Part shown: piece after piece, positions 58,546 to 64,000 of the stretch
Layout: every line of letters begins with the position of its first letter
Numbering within the stretch: the first letter of the stretch is position 1
DNA from: Aldrovandia affinis
Taxonomy: Eukaryota; Chordata; Actinopteri; Notacanthiformes; Halosauridae
Direction of reading: 5' to 3'
DNA: 64,000 bases
Assembly: GCA_029706075.1 (NCBI GenBank)
Contig: JAINUG010000005.1
Location: 5,011,001-5,075,000 of the forward strand
Notes under the pieces: model-generated
The model's database searches: none
The model's input: the letters and a program-made list of their open reading frames with translations, nothing else
Told to the model about the DNA's origin: nothing
Translations under genes and position numbers: made by a program

Positions 58546-60314
58546 TTGATAAAGATGAACAAAATAAATTGTATAAAATAAACTATATAAGTAATGAGCT
58601 TTATTTTATGCTCTCAAAATGCAGAAAATTATATTCTTTAATAATAATGCATTGACACGAACCACAATCGAATGGTTCACAAATTATATTTTTTCCCAAA
58701 ACTAAAGAATCACAAATATTCACACCCCTGTTATCAGTACTTTGTGGTTCCTCCCTTGGCCATTATAACAGCAAGCAGTCGCCTTCTGTAGTGTCGTATG
58801 AGGTTATGGAGGTTCTTGGGGAGGATCCTTCAGATTCTTGGGTTGATGTTTGTGGACTGCTTTTTTGAGTTCAAACCGCAAATGTTCAATTGGATTCAGG
58901 TTTGGAGACTGAGATGGCCATGTCAGGACATTGATTTTGTGCAACCATTTCTTAGTTGCTTTGGACGTATGTTTGGGATCGTTGTCTTGTCGGAAGGTCC
59001 ATCTGCAGCCAAGTAGCAGCCATCAGCAGTCCATCTGCAGTAGCTTCCTGGCAGAGGGAACAAGGTTTTTGGACAAAATGTCTTGGTACATGTTGGAGTT
59101 CATGGTTCCATCTATTCTAATAAGGGCCCCAGGGCCTGTGCATGCAAAACAACCCCAAAGCATTAAAGATCCACCAACATATTTCACCGTAGGCATGAGG
59201 TGCTTTTCAACATTACTTGCATTCTTTGGACACCAAACATAACGCTGATGTGCATGTCCATAAAGATCCATTTCTGTTTCATCTGACCACAAGACACGGT
59301 TCCAATTGTATTTCAGATGTAGTTTGGCGAATTCAAGGCGCCTTTTTCGGTGAATTGGCTTCCTTCTTGCAACAAAATGCCATAAAGGCCATTGTCATGT
59401 AGGCATTGTCAAATGGTAGCTTTAGACACCTTGTAACCCCAAGATGCCAGGTTGTTTTGGAGATCTTGAACTGTGCCCCTTGGACTTCTTTTTGCTTCTC
59501 GAATCATCCGTCTCACTATACTTGGGGACAAGATAGACTTGCGTCCTTTAACTCGCAGGTTAGCCACTGTTCCAGTAGCCTTAAACTTCCTAATAATTGA
59601 CAACAGTGGAAAATGGTATCTTTAACTTTTTTGTGATTTTGCAGCCATCTTCTGATCTGTAGAGGTCTATAATATTTTGTCTGATGCTTTCAGGGAGTTA
59701 TTTGCCTTTCACCATGATGGTGGCTGACGTATTTGACGTATTTTAAACGTGTCTTCCATCCTTTTTATACCCTAGGGTGGAGGTATTCAAATCCAGGCCT
59801 CGGAATCCACAGTGTCTGCCGTTATTTGCTCCAACCACACAGTACACCACCTGATTTAGAATAATGAGTTTACCTCCTTGGTCCAGGAAGCGAGTTAATT
59901 AGTGAAATCAGGTGTGGTGCATGGTTGGAGCAAATACCTTCAGACACTGCGGACCTTGAGGCCTGGATTTGAATACCCCTGCCCTAGGGAAACAGGAAAC
60001 CATTGTAGGCCACTGTATAGTTCCATAACTTTCCAATGAACTTCAAATGAACTTCAAATAAGTTGTATATTTATGAAGATGTGTTTTTGTTGGATTAAAT
60101 TTAAAAGAATGGTTAGGTGTGTGAATAATTGTGATCCAGATGTTTTCTGGAAAACAAATATTAATAAAACAAAATATGTTTTTCTGAACAATTGTATTAG
60201 TATTGTAGGTTTTGATTTTTTTTGCATAAAATATACCTCAGTACTTGTATCCTGTATTTAATATGATTTATTTTGTTCATCTTTATCAAGGGTGTGAATA
60301 TGGAGTCTACTGTA
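58546..60314 (-). mobile_element. Tc1 transposon, nearly complete, carrying a nested MITE
   Basis: The right terminal repeat reads inward CAGTAGACTCCATATTCACA from a TA at 60313-60314. The left repeat begins at TTGATAAAGATGAAC and lacks its outer 25 or so bases. The transposase is on the minus strand: an N-terminal helix-turn-helix part (59603-59409, ATGTVANLRVKGRKS), a middle part with WSDETEMDLYGH (59292-59023, second catalytic Asp region) and a C-terminal part with DNDPKHTSK and [10 protein letters not shown] (about 59010-58890, DD34E motif). Frameshifts or stops separate the parts, so it is inactive. A 204-bp hAT MITE interrupts the 5' untranslated region. Confidence 0.85.
59778..59981. 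mobile_element. hAT-type MITE with perfect 8-bp target duplication
   Basis: The ends TGGAGGTATTCAAATCCAGG and, reverse-complemented, CAGGGGTATTCAAATCCAGG form long inverted repeats, pairing for about 45 bases. CCCTAGGG is duplicated at 59770-59777 and 59982-59989. There is no coding sequence. It inserted into the Tc1 after that element had arrived. Confidence 0.9.
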
Positions 60315-61789
60315 TATACAGTGGGGTCAAAAAGTCATCTGTTTGTTTTCATCATTCACCAAAAACTAACACAAACTTTTTACTCAGGAGAACAATTTGA
60401 CCCTAACTACTTCACTAAGCTCTGCTGACATAATTACAAACAGCTGCAAAAACATTTGTAAAGGAAGTGTCCTTTTTCAAGATTAAAGCACCTGCAGTCG
60501 CAACGAGAACACCGAGGTCCATATTAATCACGTCAATATCCGGTATTAATTGATAAAAGATCAAAACAACTCATACTGTGTATTAGGAGTGTCCATGTAT
60601 TAAAACTGAAATGAAAAATAAGGTGTCACAACATTTTGAGGAAACGAAAGGCAATGGTGTGCAAACAAAATATTTATATTTCAATTTCATACCATCCTTT
60701 CTCAAACAAACATCCTTTCTTGAGCAGGCCTGTCATGGGGAGATTGGGGCATATGATTAAACTCTCTGGTATATAGTTACCAAAGCTGTTATTTTCTGCC
60801 ACTTAAAAATTAAATAAAACCATGTGAGTGGTAGGCATTGTGCTTGGCATTGTGATATTGATCAAAAAAAGATCTTTCCATTTCATTCAATTGATTGAAT
60901 ATGTGAATGACAAAGTTGAACTATCAAGAATGTCCAGTTTGTATGTTAACAAAGGTAGCACTGACTTCCCAGTTCACAGTGCTCAGTGCTCAGTGCTCTG
61001 TAAAGTGATGCTTCTCCATGCTTCATACTCTGCTACCACAGAGATGCTAGCCATTGTCTTGAGAGTGAAAAACACCATGGTTATTGTATTATTTATATTT
61101 TAATTAAGTTTTACTTCTAACAACCAATTATTTTGACAATGGCATGCAAGTAATTTTTATATGTGGATGATAACCACTCTCTCTCTCCACTCTACTTCTG
61201 CTTAAAAGCAAACTTGGCCAGATGTTAGATTTTAATGATAGTACTATGTCGATGACCTTTGTATGCATCACTTTAATAGTATGCAGGTCAGGGCCTGTTC
61301 ATATCCTAACCTTATCCATTAAAAGCTGAAAGGCAAAACTGATCCTAGATCAGCAGTCCTCCTCTGAGATGCCTTATACTGTACATACGGGCCCAGATAT
61401 TAGACTATTTTAGTTGATCTTGTCATCTTTGATACCTCTCGGTATACGCTTTTATGCATTTCAGTCTCCATGCAATGATATCTGTGGTTCTGGCATCATG
61501 ATAAGCTTTCTTGCATACATCCCATTGAGTTTAAGTTCATGGTTTGAAATTCAGTGAGAGATAGCCCTGAGGCATGCTGTAATGTGTGCCAAAACCTTGT
61601 GAGGGGAATAGGGGAGGAGGAGTTCAGTGCAATCAGCACATTTCTGGAACAACCATTGGTAGGAAAAACTTACCATCGCCATTTGTTATGAAACTGGCTC
61701 TTCTCGGGTTTCAATCACGGTCAACTGATTTGCAGTTGCTCACCTGTTTTACCTCACAATTATAATTAATGCACGGACATCACAATCCT

Positions 61790-62050
61790 GAAGCATGCAC
61801 ATCTGCTCTCTGTTGCCCTTTGCTGATGTCTGACTTAGACACTGTTGCTCGTGAAACATCAGCAAGTCGAGCAACTTGAGTGGTCTTAGTCACTTAAGCT
61901 TCCGCTAAACATGCCCCAACAACCACTCCTCTTTCAAAGTCACCGAGGTCTCCGTTTGCAGTCAGAGTTTTTATACAGAACGCTATGCATGCAAGAATGT
62001 TATTTTAATTAAGGAGCCACACCTGCATTGTTGTCCTACATTTACCTTGT
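61790..62050 (-). mobile_element. Tc1-like transposon fragment, second family
   Basis: CTCGTGAAACATCAGCAAGT, AACATGCCCCAACAACCACT and a segment ending AAGGAGCCACACCTGCATTG match the layout of 38285-38668. Confidence 0.55.
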
Positions 62051-62089
62051 TTGCTTGTTTCCAATTTTTGGCCATTACTGGGCTTATGG

Positions 62090-62395
62090 GGCAGCGGATT
62101 GCCGGTCTAACCCCCGAATGGCTGGTCCGAGGCATTTCAGGGATGCGGTTCGAAACCCGTCCACCCCAGGGGACGGGGGGAGGGTTAGCCAGCTCAGGTC
62201 CATCGTGAAGCACGTAAGGGTGTCTCGTGGGTGGGCGAATTCCGTCTCAAAGCAAGTGGAGTTCACTGCCCTCGGAGAATTAGCTTGCCTTGTAGAAACT
62301 CATGTGGGGGCTTGTGTGGGGAGGGTAAATCAAAATAAATAGAGGGTGTAATTGGCTACCAAATTGGGAGAAAAACTGGAAAAAATCTTAAACAA
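62090..62395 (+). mobile_element. tRNA-derived SINE
   Basis: GGATTGCCGGTCTAACCCCC is a box A-like head and GATGCGGTTCGAAACCC is box B. GTGAAGCACGTAAG, GCAAGTGGAGTTCACTGCCC and the tail GTAATTGGCTACCAAATTGG follow, with an A-rich end. It shows the unrearranged arrangement of the copy at 34297. Confidence 0.75.
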
Positions 62396-62989
62396 ATGTA
62401 AGAAATAAAATAAAATAATGGCTATTATTGGTTGTGATATTAAAATAGTATATTGAAAGGAGCACAACACAATTAATAATTTGTTGTTTCTTTCTGAGGT
62501 AGTCTGTGTCCTTTCTTTCATATTGCAGACTGATAACAGTAACCATATCAAAACTACTACAACATGACTTCAAAGACAGATCACAGACTGCTTATTTGCA
62601 GTAATTTTCTTGAGTCATTTCATAGAATACCATGCATATTAAACATTTAAAAGTTGTGGACTTGTGATTTCCAAGACAGTAATGTATAGGTTCAATGCTA
62701 AAAATGTGCTAGCATCACTGTCATCTCCCTTCAATAGCCTGACCACAAAATGATCTTGTTCCCCTTGTAGCATGGTCATTTCCAATCAACCAAGTGGTTC
62801 ATTGTCTATATGAAGATACAAAGTAGAGAAAATATTTTGTGTAACTACACATGGTTTACCTAAATGTCAACTAAGGAGGTTCCATGAGAAAATAAAATAT
62901 TGCTCATTCCTCTGAGCTGTACCCAATGGTGCTGAAGTATAGAATTTTGTCAGTAATGTACATTTGAAACTGAATTCAGGTGCTGAATT

Positions 62990-63290
62990 AATGCATTAAG
63001 GCTGTAAAGCCTAAATGAGAAAGATGGAATTTTAATTACTCCGGAGGCCTCCACACTGTAGAAAGAGGGATTAGGAAGGTTTGGAGCTACTAATTAAAGG
63101 CACCACAACCGCTCCGATCTCCACAATCCGGATTTAACCGGCTGTCTCCTGTGTTTTCTGTGCCTTCCGGAATTCCTGCCGCGAGAGCTGTCCTGCGAAG
63201 GCGAGGCGAGACTCGCTCCAGCTTCTCCCACGTTCAGACAATTTCTGGAAAAATTCCTGAACAAGATTTTTAAACCATCATGAACGGAAA
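62990..63290 (+). promoter_or_regulatory. GC-rich patch, candidate regulatory region
   Basis: This is a locally GC- and CpG-rich block (CCGCGAGAGCTGTCCTGCGA, GGCGAGGCGAGACTCGC) in an AT-rich intron. It ends shortly before an ATG at 63280 and a GTATGT donor-like sequence. It may be an alternative promoter or a conserved non-coding element. There is no direct proof. Confidence 0.2.
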
Positions 63291-64000
63291 AAAAGTATGT
63301 TTATATTTTCACGATTGAAACCGGAGGCGTGATTTATGTTTGGCTGTAGTATAGGTCCTGTCATGTTTAAAAGGAGAGGGTCCATCCGGAAGGACACAGA
63401 CCTCTCCAGCATATACATCTCTGGATGTTGTCAATCCCACTACTGGACTTGAATAAACAGTAGGCATCAACATGGGGTGTTTGATGTGGATGTGCCTGGT
63501 ACCCATAGGGCCAATATCTGTATATCTTCACCACCCCCAATCCTGTATATCTTCTCTTGCGCAGTGATGGTTTGTATCCACTCTGTAAAACAGATGACCA
63601 AAAAGGATTAATAAAGACTACAAGGTTTCAAATTGCTCTTAAATATCCACAAATGTAAAGCTGGTGTAAGTTGAGGTGGTTAAAGGCATATGCAGTGTGC
63701 ACACATATGAGTTCTGATGATTTGTAGTGCTGTGGGACTGGGGATTGGTGGTTTGAGTGGTTCTCTGTCAAAAGACCCCTACAGTGGGAGGGTGGGCATT
63801 GTAATGTAATGTTTTTCTGAAGCCTTGGGAAGGATCCAATTATCATCATAAAAGGCTTGAGTAATGAAGATAGGATTTATCTCCAGCAATGAGGAAATTT
63901 GTGTAGCGGGGAAATGGGGAGTCTGTGTCTCTTTGACTCCTGCAACTGCTGTATGGATGGCCAATCCAAATTGGCCAACCAGTGCACAGCCGCTGAAAAG

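Larger units (their letters stand above)
31328..64000 (+). other. col4a6 intron 2, partial (at least 32.7 kb)
   Basis: From the GTAAGT donor to the window end I find no further collagen exon. The intron contains the transposons listed separately. The stretches 31328-33087, 36551-37480, 38669-41285, 42419-46535, 48000-51989, 52126-54432, 56191-57912, 60315-61789 and 62396-64000 show mainly unique AT-rich sequence without a supported gene. Confidence 0.6.

Noticed and set aside
1..64000. Prokaryotic-type systems, CRISPR arrays, operons, rRNA genes or endogenous virus genes
   Set aside because: None of the expected repeats, gene densities or domains were seen. All recognisable mobile DNA is SINE, LINE-tail or DNA transposon.

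Overview
This is eukaryotic, vertebrate-type DNA. It has short GT-AG exons in very long introns, tRNA-derived SINEs, Tc1, hAT and Harbinger DNA transposons, and no bacterial gene organisation. The transposon mix points to a ray-finned fish. The SINE whose 3' tail ends in a stem-loop with a GGATAA loop followed by TGTAATG repeats resembles the eel UnaSINE1/UnaL2 family, so an early-branching teleost is plausible; that placement is an inference from repeats only.

The window holds the 5' ends of two type IV collagen genes arranged head to head. On the minus strand (positions 29512 down to 363) lie eight coding exons of col4a5. They encode a signal peptide, the cysteine-rich start of the 7S domain and the first Gly-X-Y repeats, 159 residues in all; the gene continues beyond position 1. 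On the plus strand, two small exons (31110-31120 and 31282-31327) join in frame to give a 19-residue signal peptide that fits col4a6. The next col4a6 exon was not found and probably lies beyond 64000. The 1.6 kb between the two start codons is the presumed shared bidirectional promoter. This is the layout known for vertebrate COL4A5/COL4A6, whose chains co-assemble in basement membranes.

Layout: 1-4965, col4a5 exons 8 to 2; 4966-29419, col4a5 intron 1 (24.5 kb, with SINEs, a hAT-type element, a truncated Tc1, microsatellites and two GC-rich patches); 29420-29512, col4a5 exon 1; 29513-31109, promoter region; 31110-31327, col4a6 exons 1 and 2; 31328-64000, col4a6 intron 2 (at least 32.7 kb). 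That last intron is rich in nested transposons: a hAT-like element with a BED zinc-finger remnant inside a Tc1, a rearranged SINE, a Harbinger element, a Myb/SANT-like ORF, and a near-complete Tc1 carrying a hAT MITE with a perfect 8-bp target duplication.

I found no self-contained novel gene system. The best leads are the GC-AG intron after col4a5 exon 8, a CpG-rich patch with a short exon-like ORF, the intact Myb/SANT-like ORF, the BED-finger remnant, three strong inverted repeats and several nested or rearranged transposons.
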